Origin: Phorcus lineatus
Lineage: Eukaryota; Mollusca; Gastropoda; Trochida; Trochidae
NCBI GenBank assembly: GCA_921293015.1
Contig: OV121088.1
Location: forward strand, 32,153,645 to 32,217,644
DNA length: 64,000 bases
Direction of reading: 5' to 3'
Shown here: piece after piece, positions 46,451-57,920 of the stretch
Position numbering within the stretch: the stretch's first letter is position 1
Layout: every line of letters begins with the position of its first letter
Notes under the pieces: model-generated
Seen by the model: the letters and a program-made list of their open reading frames with translations, nothing else
What the model was told of the DNA's origin: nothing
Databases searched by the model: none
Translations under genes and position numbers: made by a program

Positions 46451-46600
46451 CAGTTGCATACCAAAAGTTTGTTCACATACAACTACATTGACGTGTAAAT
46501 ATCATGTAATTTGGGTTTTGTTTGTATGTCAATAAAATAATGTCAGCAAAACTGACAATAAATCACCTATTGTCCATGTGTAAAATAGATATTCTTAAAC
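46451..46600 (+). repeat. One end of the MITE family seen at 50535
   Basis: Starts GCATACCAAAAGTTTGTTCA and continues with 'gtaaatatcatgtaatttgg', matching the right arm of the element at 50535-51125. The other end is missing. Preceded by TACAGTT, consistent with a TA target. Confidence 0.8.
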
Positions 46601-47994
46601 TTATTTTGGAATCATCTTGTCTCTCGTCCAATATTTCGAATTTTGGCATGATGAAATAGACAGTCATGTTTTCGAAATACCCATTTCCTGAAATTTCGAT
46701 TTAAATATTCCAGTTCAAATCTCTTAGAAATAAATCAGCACAATCTCATTGACATTGACACGGGAACAAACATGACATGCGTTTAAAGATGTTGATGACA
46801 TCATATGGATCTTGTAGCAAAAAAAAAAATTGGACCCCTGGTCACTTTGATGACAACAAAACTGCTATGGTGAACTGATGGTTATGATACATGTTTTCGT
46901 TAAAGAACAATGTAGGGTCACTTCTGTATTGAACATTCAACATTATTCGTTTGTTTTTTTCCAGTAAAATGAAAGTCACAAAGACTAAACTCCGTATTTT
47001 ATCGTTTACACAAAATGCAACCTTCTGATTGGATGACACAAGGCAACGTGAACGTCAGGACGACTTTATCAATTTAGCATTGCGCAGTGAAGAAACCACC
47101 GTTGCATACTGTTTTCACAAATGTATCTCTAAAATTGCTAAGAGTTTCATCGAACCAGTTTATTTATTACAATTGAATACTTTGCATAATCTTTTCTATG
47201 AATTGTTTTGTTAGTGATCTCACATGACTGATGCGGCAATAATGTGGGCGGAGGTTATGCACAGTAACATAGAATTCAAAGCAGTTTTTCTGACGTAATT
47301 TGTTTGGGGTTTTTTTTATCTAATTGAATAGTTCAATTTAATTTCAAAGATAGATTTCATATTGTTTTCATGGCTTATGGCTTGAAGAATCGGTTCCTAT
47401 AATGTAGTGTTACACAACGACTTTCAAAATTATCCTAACATTAAACATCCGTCATAAATCCACAAAGTAACCTCTGTTCTAATACGAGAAGCCTGATTGG
47501 CTGCAACGTAACGTTAGTTGTGCAACAAGCGAGGCTGTTTCAAAAGTTTCATTCGAAGTATTAGAGTTATTTCGGTATGCTTCGGGAAAGCAAACTTGAT
47601 TCGAATGTGCACTTTGCACTTGACATTTTCTTTAATGATCACAGCTGCCCAGACTTAGCGACTGCATCAATGCATAGCCTTCGGTGACAGTTTTTAGCCA
47701 AATTTATTTCTGGGATAATCAAAGGCCAATGCACACTTTCCACAGCAAGAGTTTACATTGATTTGACAACGATTATCTAATGCAACAAAAATAGTTTCAA
47801 TTCCTCACTGTACATAATATAGTAGACAAATGAAGCGTATGAAACATTCCGAAAAAATAACTCGATATCGTTCCGCTGATGATATTGCCTTGTAGTGTCT
47901 TCTTCTCTTGTCTGATGTTTACTGAAGGTGCGAGGGCGAATTGTGATTGGCCAATATGGAATATTTCCGATACAAAATGTCAATGGAGCTCAAC
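46601..47994. other. 3' flank of the lectin gene with a dispersed repeat
   Basis: At 47450-47610 lies the best copy of a dispersed repeat ('cctctgttctaatacgagaa', then 'gcctgattggctgcaac'). Relatives are at 31420, 35085, 40432 and, inverted, 51340. The rest holds no recognised gene. Confidence 0.5.
47703..47708 (-). terminator. Candidate polyadenylation signal of the lectin gene
   Basis: AATAAA on the minus strand, about 395 bases after the lectin stop codon. It is the nearest canonical signal I found. Another lies near 47160. Confidence 0.4.
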
Positions 47995-48085
47995 TCCGAT
48001 ACATTATTTCCGAGGAACTCCATTCAGATACATTATTTCCAAGGCACTCCACTCCGATAATTATTTCCAAGGCATTTCATACGGA
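47995..48085. repeat. Short minisatellite in the lectin 3' UTR
   Basis: Three to four units of about 30 bp, built on 'acattatttccaaggcactc', with substitutions. It lies just after the stop codon of the lectin gene. Confidence 0.75.
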
Positions 48086-48101
48086 CAAGCGTCTCATTCT
48101 T

Positions 48102-51100
48102 TCAGTTGGTGTCAAAGATGAATTTAGCTTTAACGTTTTCTGCCTCAGAGAATGATTTCAGGAATATTTCCTCCGATCGTCGGCTGTGCTGAGGGAGATG
48201 GGATCCACCCCTGAAGTTGCTCCAGACCTGCCAGAGTTCGCTGCAAACTGTCATCATATCAAGGATCATTATTCCCCCGAACACTCCACACAAGATGGCG
48301 ACTCCAATAGCTCCAATCCCTTGAGCAGACGTTCTTTCATCTGGTGCGCTGTTAAACTTCCGTTGAGTTGAGGAAAGGTTTTGTTTGTCAACTTTATTTT
48401 CCCTCACTATTTCTTCAACAAGTTCCTCTATTATCTCAGTCGTAATGTCTTCCGGTTTCAAAAATGTGCAGGGGCACCAGCAGACGCTACTTCCGTTTGA
48501 CGGGCTAGTGACATCGGGAGTTGATACATCAGATGTCGTAATCTCTGGAGTCATGGCGTCAGATGTTGCATCACTTGGCACAGCTGAAATGTAGGGTTCA
48601 GTTGAATCTTTGTCCTTTCTTGTTGTGATGATAACAGAAGAGGACATAGGAAATGGTTCATGGGTAGAGGACGGCAGATAAAGTGTAGATTCCGTGAATC
48701 GAGGGGCACTGGGCTCGGGGCCTTGACTGACTGTCGACGACAATGGAGAAGTAGACGTCATCGGTTCGTCTGAAATGTAGTAAAGTGCATAACCTAAATG
48801 ATATTTACCGTTTGGTTCAAAATCTCTCCTATTTCCCTATAAACGTTTAGATTACGTTTAAGATATAAAATCTAATATGAGAGCTTCACTAACTACGATT
48901 TAGTCATAAAAAAAATACAAGAATGGATCCATACCAAAATAAATCGAACTTGATTGCATTATTGTTTTCTGCGAACTTGAATGAAGAAAACTTTCCGAAG
49001 AAGTCTCTTCCACATGAATTCCATCAGACGAACTGGCGACTGTCGCCATTGTAGAAGAGGAGGGATCTGAAGAGGAGGAAGTGACGTCAGAGGTCACATG
49101 ACTTTCCACCCAGCAGCCTCTCGTTGGGTACAGTGACGTGTAGTTCAAAGCAACCGAGTACGTGTTGATGAAAGCTGACAAAAATAAGTAAAAAACAACT
49201 ATAACATGATGAAAGAAATAATTATGCTTTGATTTATCAAAAGTAATACCCATGCATATTTCCTTGATTGTATTACTTCCCTTTATGTAAGTCATCACAA
49301 GCATAAGCATCAGAAAACGGGGCCCAAGCTAAGCATAAACTAATGTTACCACTGTATAATTATCATTCAATTATAACATTTTGTTTATGTTGTATATAGC
49401 TTGCATAATATATAAAAAGAATACAAACTAAACCTGAAAGTTTACCTTTAAAGCAGTTCTTGAAATACAGGTCTGCCGTGATCTCGTCCGTCAGAGTTAC
49501 CCGCCCTTGGAAGGGCATATCACTAAGGTGAAGGTAACAAGAGTAATTGGCCCGGTAATATGTGGCTGCCCAGCATTCAAGGTTGCCAATAGCAACACGT
49601 CTGCACAGCTCCTGACATCCAGTCTCTGTGGTGGTGTTGAATAAACCGGAAGTCGTATCTGGGAACTTTTTTCCGCGATGAGTATCAAATGGACAGGAAC
49701 CTTCAGTAAAGAAATTGACTTATAACCTTTATAAGCGAGGAAATAAAGATGATCTATCTGTCTAACCGTTTCAGCATCCAAGAATGTTGTAAGTTGAAAT
49801 CGATTTAATGAAGTAATGAGACATAAATCCCTACATAGAAATATGAGTATCTTACCACCTCGAAATTATGAAGATAAGGTTACATAAAGGTTACCTATAC
49901 AACACATATGAACAATATTGGACGTTATCCAATAAAGGTTCGTCGGGCGAATATCATGTGAAACCATTAAATGATAATTGCACTTTACACAACTAAATAA
50001 ACAAAAATGTGTTTACAAATAAAAAGATGTTGCTTTTCTTACCTGCTGGTCTTTGACAAATGAAAGGTAACTCTCTGTCACAGCGATTATATATCCATTT
50101 CCCGGAAGCATAGTCCGAGGCCAAACACAATCCTTCAACTTCCGGTTGGACATTACCTAGGTTCGAGAAGGAACCGAGTCTGTAGCAATCTTGCCATACA
50201 AGTGGAGCCATCAGATCGTCGTATTCTCTATGTAGGCCGATCCAGTTGTCACGATACGATCTAGGCATAACAAAGAGGTTGAAGGAAAGACTTTAAAGAG
50301 GAGGGGCATAATTCTATCATAATTGTTTATTGTTACGTGATTATTTCCGAATCCATTTTCAGCATGATATTTGATCAATGCTAGTTTGGCTGAAAAAATT
50401 TCAAAAATGGGTGATTGCAAAATGTCAAAAAAAATAAAACAAGAATGTTTATAGCTTGGTCATTACTTTAAATATCATTGAGCCCTGGGTTCACATTTTA
50501 CTCATTTCCCCCTCACAGCGGCGACTCAGCTCTAACAGCTGCATACCAAAAGTTTGTTCACTTACCTACGTATTCAAGTGCAAATATGTTTTAGGCATTT
50601 CTTTGAGGCATCTAAATTGCGAAAACGAAACGCAAAATTTTGAATTTGCAATACAAAAGTGAAGATCCATTGCCCCTTAACTCAATCCTAAGCCATACCC
50701 AACAGCCGTACAGGTCACTGAAGTAACAAGGGTGAATAAATTCGAAAATAGTAATTTTTATTTTTCTATACAAAATCTTTTTTAAATGACTAAAAGCTTT
50801 TAACACAAGTCATGTTTGTTCGACCCATATGACTGATATTTTTTCTCAGAGTTAAAATGAAATATTTTAATCGAAATTTAAGGAAATCGGAGTTTCTAAA
50901 ATATGACCCTTTAGTCTATTTCATTAAGCCAAAATTTGAAGTTTTGCACGAAAGACAACACCATCCCCCATTAATTTAAAGAATGACAATATAAGACAAT
51001 GAAAATGGGAGATTTGTTGTCAGTTCTGTTGAAGTTATTTTTATTGACGTTCAAACTGAACCCAAATTACATGATATTTGCACTAAGATACATTAGTGAG

Positions 51101-54100
51101 TGAACAAACTTTTGGTATGCAGCAGTATCTTCTGATTTGCCCTAAGTTAAAAACAGGTCATAAATTGTTTCTATTAACAAAACTAGCGGTGAATATGGAA
51201 ACCTTTCTATTCCATATAGGATTAAAAAATATCGTGATTTTCGTCAGGAATAAAATATTGTTGGAACATATAGGTAAAGGAACTTTCCGTCAACCATTAC
51301 AGGTCCAGTTCGAATACTGAGTTTGAAACAACGTCCGTGTTCAACTAACTTTGCCTGCAACCAATCAGGATTCAATATTTCCTTCTAAGAAAACGTTCTA
51401 CAGAGGTTACAAGTGACCAAAAAGTAGACTCAGATAAACACTGGAGAAAAAACTTAAAGTATACCAAATGTAAGATATGTATTCTTGAAAGTCTTTCTAT
51501 TTCAGAGAACAGAAATTCCTAAATGAAATCAACTTACAAGTAGGATTCCCACTCAGGGTCGCTCTTGAACCTGGCAACAGCCTCAGCTACCATTGGGTTG
51601 GACTCCTTGAGGAGACTCTGGGAATTGAGCTCGCAGAGGACACTGGCATCGTTCCACGATTTGGGATTGTTGTACAAGAAGAAAAGGGTACGCGAAGTCG
51701 GCGTGCTGCTAGCTGGAGAATAGAAAATTGTTGCATCCTGCTGCATCAGCGTAATTGAATCCGTTAATCGAGCTCCTTCTATATACCCTGATATCCTTGA
51801 GGCCAAACGCCTCGTATCGCTAGCTATCTAACCAGCCATTGAGACGACTCGCATCCAGCAACAGCGGCACAACCCGGATGGAAAATTCAAAAGAGTAGTT
51901 TCAAGCTACTTGGATGACGAGATTTCATTGGCTGAAACAATAACATGTGAGCACAGCCACGAACTTATAGCCGCGCCAGCCGTACGAGGATTTGGCTCGA
52001 AAGAGATCAGGGTATATGGAAGGAGCTCGATCAGCGGATTCATTTACGCTGATGAAGCAGGATGAAATTGTTGATGAAACTGTACTACGTAAATCTATCA
52101 TTCTATTCTGGTATTTATCCGTAGGGACTGATAGGTTTTGCTTTTTAGAAGGAGGCTTGACATTTGATGTACCAGTGTGAACTTATGTTTTTCGAGTGCG
52201 GGCAGTTGTGTGTGTGTGTCTGTATTTGAGCTGGGGAAACTCTGGAATGTTTATTTTTGAAACAAAAGAAAAATAATTTATTTGATCATTAACATTTTCC
52301 CACAGTAAGTGAAATATAGTTTGTGTGATGTCGGGCAATATCTACTCTCGTTGGCTGTAACCAAATAGTCATTAAACTATTACGTCATCAGTTAATGACA
52401 TCACAATTCATTTAACATAAAGTTCTATGGCCCGACATTGCTTTATTGTCATCATTCTGATGACATGAGAACTGTTTAACCACTACAAGATGAAACAATC
52501 TTTCCTCTACAATTACATTGAAGACTAAATTTATCATTTTATTTTGGATTACACAGCAAGATATCTGGATAACAACTTCATTTTTGTGAAAATCATGTGG
52601 TGTCGTAGAATGGGCTTACCCCTTCCTCACCATGTACCCTTAACCGTCGTGATTTTCACAATTTAAAAAAATGATATCAAGAAACTCCTTCCCTCATAAA
52701 CTTGACCACTAATCAATATATTTCGAAAATGACTATGCACTCCGTTGACATAGCTTTATTATACCCCCGCCTTACAGCGTAAGCGGGGGTATTTAGCGTT
52801 CATTCTGTCTGTCCGTCTGTCTGTCTATCTGTCCGTCTGTCCGTCTGTCCGTCCGTCACAAATCTTTGTCCGGAGCATATCTCCTAAACTATACATGCTT
52901 GCTTCACCAAACTTCATACACTTATCAACCATGATCCGTAGATGTGCCTTTTGTGGGTTAGACCAACAAATGATTTTTATTTATTGCGGTTTCCATGGAA
53001 ACATGACTAAAACAGTGACTCTATGACCAAGTTCTTTGTCCGGAGCATATCTCCTAAACTATACATGCTAGCTTCACCAAACTTCATACACTTATCAACC
53101 ATGATCCCTAGATGTGCCTTTTGAGGGTTAGACCAACAAATGATTTTTATTTTTTGCGGTTTCTATGGAAACATGACTAAAACAGTGACTCTATGACCAA
53201 GTCCTTTGTCCGGAGCATATCTCCTAAACTATACATGTTAGCTTCACCAAACTTCGTACACTTATCAACCATGATCCCTAGATGTGCCTTTTGAGGGTTA
53301 GACCAACAAATGATTTTTATTTTTTGCGGTTTCTATGGAAACATGACTAAAACAGTGACTCTATGACCAAGTCCTTTGTCCGGAGCATATCTCCTAAACT
53401 ATACATGCTAGCTTCACCAAACTTCATACACTTATCAACCATGATCCCTAGATGTGCCTTTTGAGGGTTAGACCAACAAATGATTTTTATTTTTTGCGGT
53501 TTCCATGGAAACATGACTAAAACAGTGACTCTATGACCAAGTCCTTTGTCCGGAGCATATCTCCTAAACTATACATGCTAGCTTCATCAAAATTTATACA
53601 CTTATCAACCATGATCCCTAGATGTGCCTTTTGAGGGTTAGATCAACAAATGATTTTTTTTTTTTGCGGTTTCCATGGAAACATGACTTAAACAGTGAAT
53701 TTATGACTAAGTCCTTTGTCCGGAGTATATCTTCTAAACCGTACATGCTATCATCACCAAACTTCATACACTTATCCATATTGGTGCGTCTCTTGAGGGT
53801 AAGACCAAAAAATTATTTTTATTTTTTGCGTTTTACATGGAAACGTTACTAAAACAATGACTATCTGACAAAGTGCTTTTTCCTGAGCATATCTCCTAAA
53901 CTATACATGCTAGCTTCAACAAACTTAATACACTTATCAACCATGATCCCTAAGTGAGCTTTTTGAGGGTAAGACCAACAAAGAAAGCCAGACTAAGAAA
54001 GAATCAGAATAAGAAATCATATGTTTATAAAATTAAGACGTGATTCAAAGAAGTGTGTCTCTTACCTGTTTTGACAAGAAGAACAATAAGAGTCACCAAG

Positions 54101-54105
54101 ATCAT
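48102..54105 (-). CDS. C-type lectin / PAN domain type I membrane protein, six exons
   Basis: Coding exons 54066-54105, 51538-51712, 50043-50260, 49446-49700, 48935-49174 and 48102-48769 all join in frame through GT/AG sites, giving 531 residues. Exon 1 encodes a signal peptide (MILVTLIVLLVKT). Exons 2-3 form a C-type lectin domain: SWNDASVLC, the WIGL core motif, VWQDC, GLC and WIYNRC...PFIC. The Ca-site motifs (EPN/QPD, WND) are absent, so classical sugar binding is doubtful. Exon 4 is a Cys-rich PAN/apple-like domain (TGCQELC...ECWAATYY...SCYL). Exons 5-6 hold a Ser/Thr-rich stalk, a CWCPC motif, an LSSTQRK...SAPDER segment, a TM helix (IGAIGVAILCGVFGGIMILD) and a cytoplasmic tail of about 50 residues. 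I recall this stalk-TM module from other molluscan surface proteins. A role in recognition or adhesion is inference. Confidence 0.88.
50535..51125. mobile_element. MITE in intron 2 of the lectin gene
   Basis: 591 bp with inverted ends GCTGCATACCAAAAGTTTG, continuing to about 25 bp and then diverging ('agtgcaaatat' is still shared). The outer bases and TA at both sides fit a Tc1/mariner-type target. No transposase ORF. A related end lies at 46451. Confidence 0.87.
51340..51420 (-). repeat. Dispersed repeat copy, inverted
   Basis: The complement reads 'tgtaacctctgtagaacg' and 'cctgattggttgca', matching the family at 47450. Diverged. Confidence 0.5.
51728..52067. repeat. Inverted repeat overlapping the exon 2 acceptor region
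   Basis: About 70-bp arms at 51728-51800 and 52000-52067 ('catcctgct(g/t)catcagcg' against its complement). Between them lies a copy of the repeat also found at 18250 (51895-51995). The left arm ends only about 16 bp upstream of lectin exon 2, so it supplies part of intron 1. Probably a decayed DNA element. Confidence 0.75.
52068..52759. other. Intron 1 sequence of the lectin gene
   Basis: A GT microsatellite of about 12 bases lies near 52208. A loose inverted pair 'atgtcgggca'/'tggcccgacat' (52326 and 52430) encloses CRE-like 'acgtcatcagttaatgacat'. No gene. Confidence 0.45.
52760..53995 (-). repeat. Pearl-like element, inverted relative of 14004-15083
   Basis: On the minus strand: a left end 'tagtctggctttctttg', six to seven tandem units of about 165-170 bp, a GACGGACAGACGG microsatellite (52805-52858) and the CCCCCGCTTACG hairpin (52760-52792). 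Units are nearly identical to those at 14004. It lies in intron 1 of the lectin gene, in the same orientation as the gene. Confidence 0.87.
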
Positions 54106-54780
54106 CTTCAAATCTGACACTGTTAAAACAAAAATTGATAAAGATTTACCAGAATGAATGTGTAATAGAATGTGGATATCATTCAAACACTAACGTGCAA
54201 TAAGCGTCACCAACATCATCTTCAAATCTGACACTGTTAAAACAAAAATTAATAAAGATTTACCAGAATGAATATGGAATAGAATGTGGATATCATTCAA
54301 ACACTAACGCGCAAGAAGCGTCGCCAACATCATTTTCAAATCTGACACTGTTAAAACAAAAATTAATAAAGATTTACCAGAATGAATATGGAATAGAATG
54401 TGGATATCATTCAAACACTAACGTGCAATAAGCGTCACCAACATCATCTTCAAATCTGACACTGTTAAAACAAAACTTAATAAAGATTTACCAGAATGAA
54501 AATGGAATAGAATGTGGATATCATTCGAGCACTAACGTGCAATAAGCGTCACCAACATCATATTCAAATCTGACACTGTTTAAACAAAATATTTATAACG
54601 ATTTTACCAGAATGAAATGGAATAGAATGTGGATATCATTCAAACATTAACGTGCAATAAGCGTCACCGACATCATTTTCAAATCAGACACTGTTAAAAC
54701 AAAACATTAATAACGATTTTACCAAAATGAATATGGAATAGAAAGTGGATATCATTCAAACATTAACGTGCTGATGATGC
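54106..54780 (-). repeat. 114-bp minisatellite carrying the lectin start-codon region
   Basis: Five units with start-codon anchors at 54219, 54333, 54447, 54561 and 54676. The gene's own start at 54105 fits the same 114-bp phase. Each unit contains 'gtttt(a)aacagtgtcagattt' directly before ATGATG, then a short frame (MMLVTLIAR in most units) and a stop. They lie upstream of the real signal-peptide exon. The last units are the most diverged. Confidence 0.92.
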
Positions 54781-55424
54781 TGTTAGCAAATCATGACCCT
54801 GGTGTAAACCTAAACCTTTTTATTTTCAAAATTTTGAGACATTGCATTAGACGTATTTTCCAAGCCAGGTACCCTAGTAATACTTTGTGAGATTTGATGC
54901 ATTTTGATGAGTGTCTTTTACTCAAAACGACTCATGAATCAGGTAAAGGAATCAGCTCCTAAAATTCTTAGATTATTCAGCAATGAACGGGTCACCAATC
55001 CTGTGACTGTGGCAACTGCGCTCAGTATTGCTGAACTTCACTGATAACTGTCACCTTAAAGCATTTTCAACCAGTTTAGCAGTTCAAAGACTATTTCTGC
55101 TCATAGAGTTTGAAGAGTTTCAATTTTTTTTTATCGGAATGACATTGAACTTACCTTTTTCCTGTTTTATTTTCTAATGTATTCAACTTCTTACTATCTT
55201 TCTAGATTTAGGTGCCAATTTCACCTTTTTTCTTCTCAACGTCTAAATACCCTTCAAAGACGTCATGGTAACTATTGACAATGGTTGGGCTGATTTCGAT
55301 CTTTTTTTTTCTCTGCTTCTAGATACTTGTAAATTACATTTGAACACTCAAAAAAATGTATACAGAGTAACAATGACCTCTCTAAAAAATTAACTGTTTA
55401 AGAATACCAGATAAATAATCTTAC

Positions 55425-55500
55425 CTGAAGTAGGGTTCACACCTGCCAAAGGTATTGAATGTAACGATTAACTGATGACCCATCTGATATCAGTCGCGAT
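55425..55500 (-). other. Probable non-coding first exon of the lectin gene
   Basis: A strong donor CTTCAG/gtaagatt lies on the minus strand at 55425/55424, upstream of the signal-peptide exon, which itself follows an acceptor-like 'gttttaacag'. Other donor-like sites are near 55155 (AAAAG/gtaagtt) and 56573 (GCAAAG/gtaagttt), so alternative first exons are possible. The 5' limit is unknown. Confidence 0.45.
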
Positions 55501-56999
55501 GACAATATTTTCTATTTGTTATGCAAGCTTTAATGGGCTTAGTTATGGCAGATAATAAATCAATCCAATAGGGCAGTACGCTGCGTGATACGGGGTTGAT
55601 TGAGGAGGGGCAGTAACACACCAGGAGCTACAGACTAATTGTCTGTAAAGTAAACAAGCTTTGTGATTGAATTGTATCATTATTGGCTAGGTCATGGCGT
55701 CAATGCCAAACGACCTGTCGACGGAGATGTATGGAGAATATTTCTCATTTATTGGTCGATTTCACAGTGTAAAGAATCGATGAAAGTTGAAATTGGCATT
55801 TTCACTATTGGCACAGCCAAGAGTGTAGATTTATAAATTTTGGTTAACGGAATATTTTGTACTTCATTTACCATATTCTCTTATTCGTTGAACCGAATTC
55901 TTCTGCCCATAGGGCACTTCAGTTTTATTAAATCAATTGTATGCACCAGTGGGTATTGTTAACTGATACTTACTGATACTAGCAATTGATGGTACATTTA
56001 TAAAAATGTCCAATCTCATTGAAGTCAGATCTAAACTTGTCCCTCGTACCCAGCTGGTTTCTTGCCCATCGAGCTACGAGAGACAAGTTTCGATCTGATT
56101 TCAGTAAGATTGTAAAATGTTTAAAACGTTAAAAGGTGTAGGAATGTACAAAATAACCACATGAAGAGCAACATTAGTGGATAAGTTTGTGCTGAGTGAG
56201 CGATTATCTGTGATCAGCTCGATGGTTTTCTAGGACGTTATTTCACACAAAAAAACACATTGACATAGTTTTGCATGTTTTACTTAAAATTTTTTAAGTC
56301 AACCAGATATGAAATGGATACAGATGTTGAAAAGTCGTTGTAAAGATGTAATCTTTTAGTGAACTCTGCTTTCAAACTTTCCCTTAATTTCAGAATTTGT
56401 AAAAAGAAAGTCACCTTTTTTTGTATTATTCGAACTCAAAAGAAACGCAAAAGTCACTTTTAAAAGAATTTATTTCTTAACCTCGAGATGCAATATATCA
56501 ATGTTATTTAAGGGGTAAGGCGGTGAAAATTCACAAATGTATAGACAATATTCACAAGCCAGAAAGAAACTTACCTTTGCTCTGATTGTAATTCATTAGT
56601 CAAAAAGGTGGCGTCACAGTCAATACTCTGTTTGGCTATCATTTCCAGCAATACTCTTTTGGCAAAACTTTCGGTGAGGAAATGATAATTCGATGAAATC
56701 TTTTTGAATTTCTTCCCCACTTTTCATCCAATGTGATGGCCATTCGTAGACGTGATGTGACGTTGACGTTGACGAGAATGTCAAACGAGATTTGTCCATT
56801 AGTGTTCTATAGGGTTCAATTCTGGTTTTATAAAGGTCATTGCAATATTTTAACGTTAGATTTGGTAAGGTGAGACACCATGACGCATGCTGCAAGAAGA
56901 AAGGTCCCTCTCTCAACAGAGATGAGGGATACTTCATCCATAGGGGATACTTCATCACTTATTAATGTAATCTGCCTATTTTCATTTTTTGTACCTCAA
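55501..56999. other. Upstream region of the lectin gene
   Basis: No gene recognised. The 112-codon minus frame at 56620-56958 has no motif. A TATA or initiator could not be assigned. Confidence 0.4.
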
Positions 57000-57300
57000 T
57001 CAGTACATAAATAACAGTTTTCTGTACAACATCTATACCATGTATTCTACTGTGCACATCAACCAAATCCATTATATAATCATTGACTTGGCTTCCAATT
57101 AAAATATAATTCCCTTTGTACATCAACCTTATCTATTGTAAACACATCTACCTGGCTTCCAATCTGTGCAAGTATATCACAAATTATTTCCAATCAACTT
57201 GCTCATTCTTCTATCCAACCTTTGTACATTAATCCTATTTATTATATAAACAACTCATCTCCTGTATAAAAAATTCATGTATATATTCTTTCTACTCCCT
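57000..57300. repeat. Degenerate CA/TTGTAC-type repeats
   Basis: Three diverged blocks share 'cttccaat' and 'tgtacatcaaccttatctatt' wording about 85-100 bp apart. Probably an old tandem array. Confidence 0.4.
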
Positions 57301-57309
57301 AAACACATT

Positions 57310-57352
57310 ACGTGCTTGACAATGACACTAGAATCTATGTCGAAACGTCGCT
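57310..57352 (+). ncRNA. Hammerhead-ribozyme-like motif (degenerate)
   Basis: 'atgacac...tatgtcGAAACGTC': a short GACA/TGTC stem precedes GAAACGTC, the 3' core and cleavage-site arrangement of hammerhead ribozymes in Penelope-like retroelements. The CTGATGA core is not intact (reads CAATGA), so activity is unlikely. A similar minus-strand motif is near 20038-20075 inside the foldback element. Confidence 0.25.
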
Positions 57353-57492
57353 TCCACAGAATAAATAAATTGCTTATCCTTAAGAATCTCTTTGTCGTTC
57401 ATAAACTTCTAGAATGCCTATCAAATAAAGTAGGAGTATGCTGGAAAAAAACCAAAGGCACCACTACAACTAAAATTGTTTCGTATAGAAAG

Positions 57493-57920
57493 TTGCAATG
57501 ATCAAGTTCATTGAGTTCTGGTTCAGAGACAAAATTCTATTCTGTTTTTACAAAGACACGGTCAAAAAAATAAAGTGTAAAAAGTACCACTATATATGAA
57601 GTTGCAATGAGCAAGTTCATTGAGTTCTGGTTCAGAAACAAAATTCAATGTTTTTTTGCAATGGAACGACCATAAGATAAATGTAGGAAGAAGTTAAAAA
57701 AAAACAAAAAGACGTCAAAACATGATGATTGTTCAGAAACAAACTTTCACTGAGCTAGGCCTTATTGGTTTTAGTTCTTGTCCAGAAACAACAGTCTAAA
57801 TTGCGTCAATGAAACGGCCAAAAATAGTTGTAGGATGAAGATGAAAACCCTAAAAGACACCACTTCTTATAATGATTGTTCCATATAGCCATTTTCAATG
57901 AGCTAGCGGGATATGGATTA
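57493..57920 (+). repeat. Degenerate tandem repeat, about 110-bp unit
   Basis: Four diverged units share 'caatga(g)c(a)ag(t)tcattgagtt', 'cagaaacaaaattc', 'gaacg(g/a)cc' and 'gtaggaagaag'. No known family. Confidence 0.55.

Noticed and set aside
47879-48155. Plus-strand frames opposite the lectin 3' end
   Set aside because: They arise from the short minisatellite and the antisense of exon 6.
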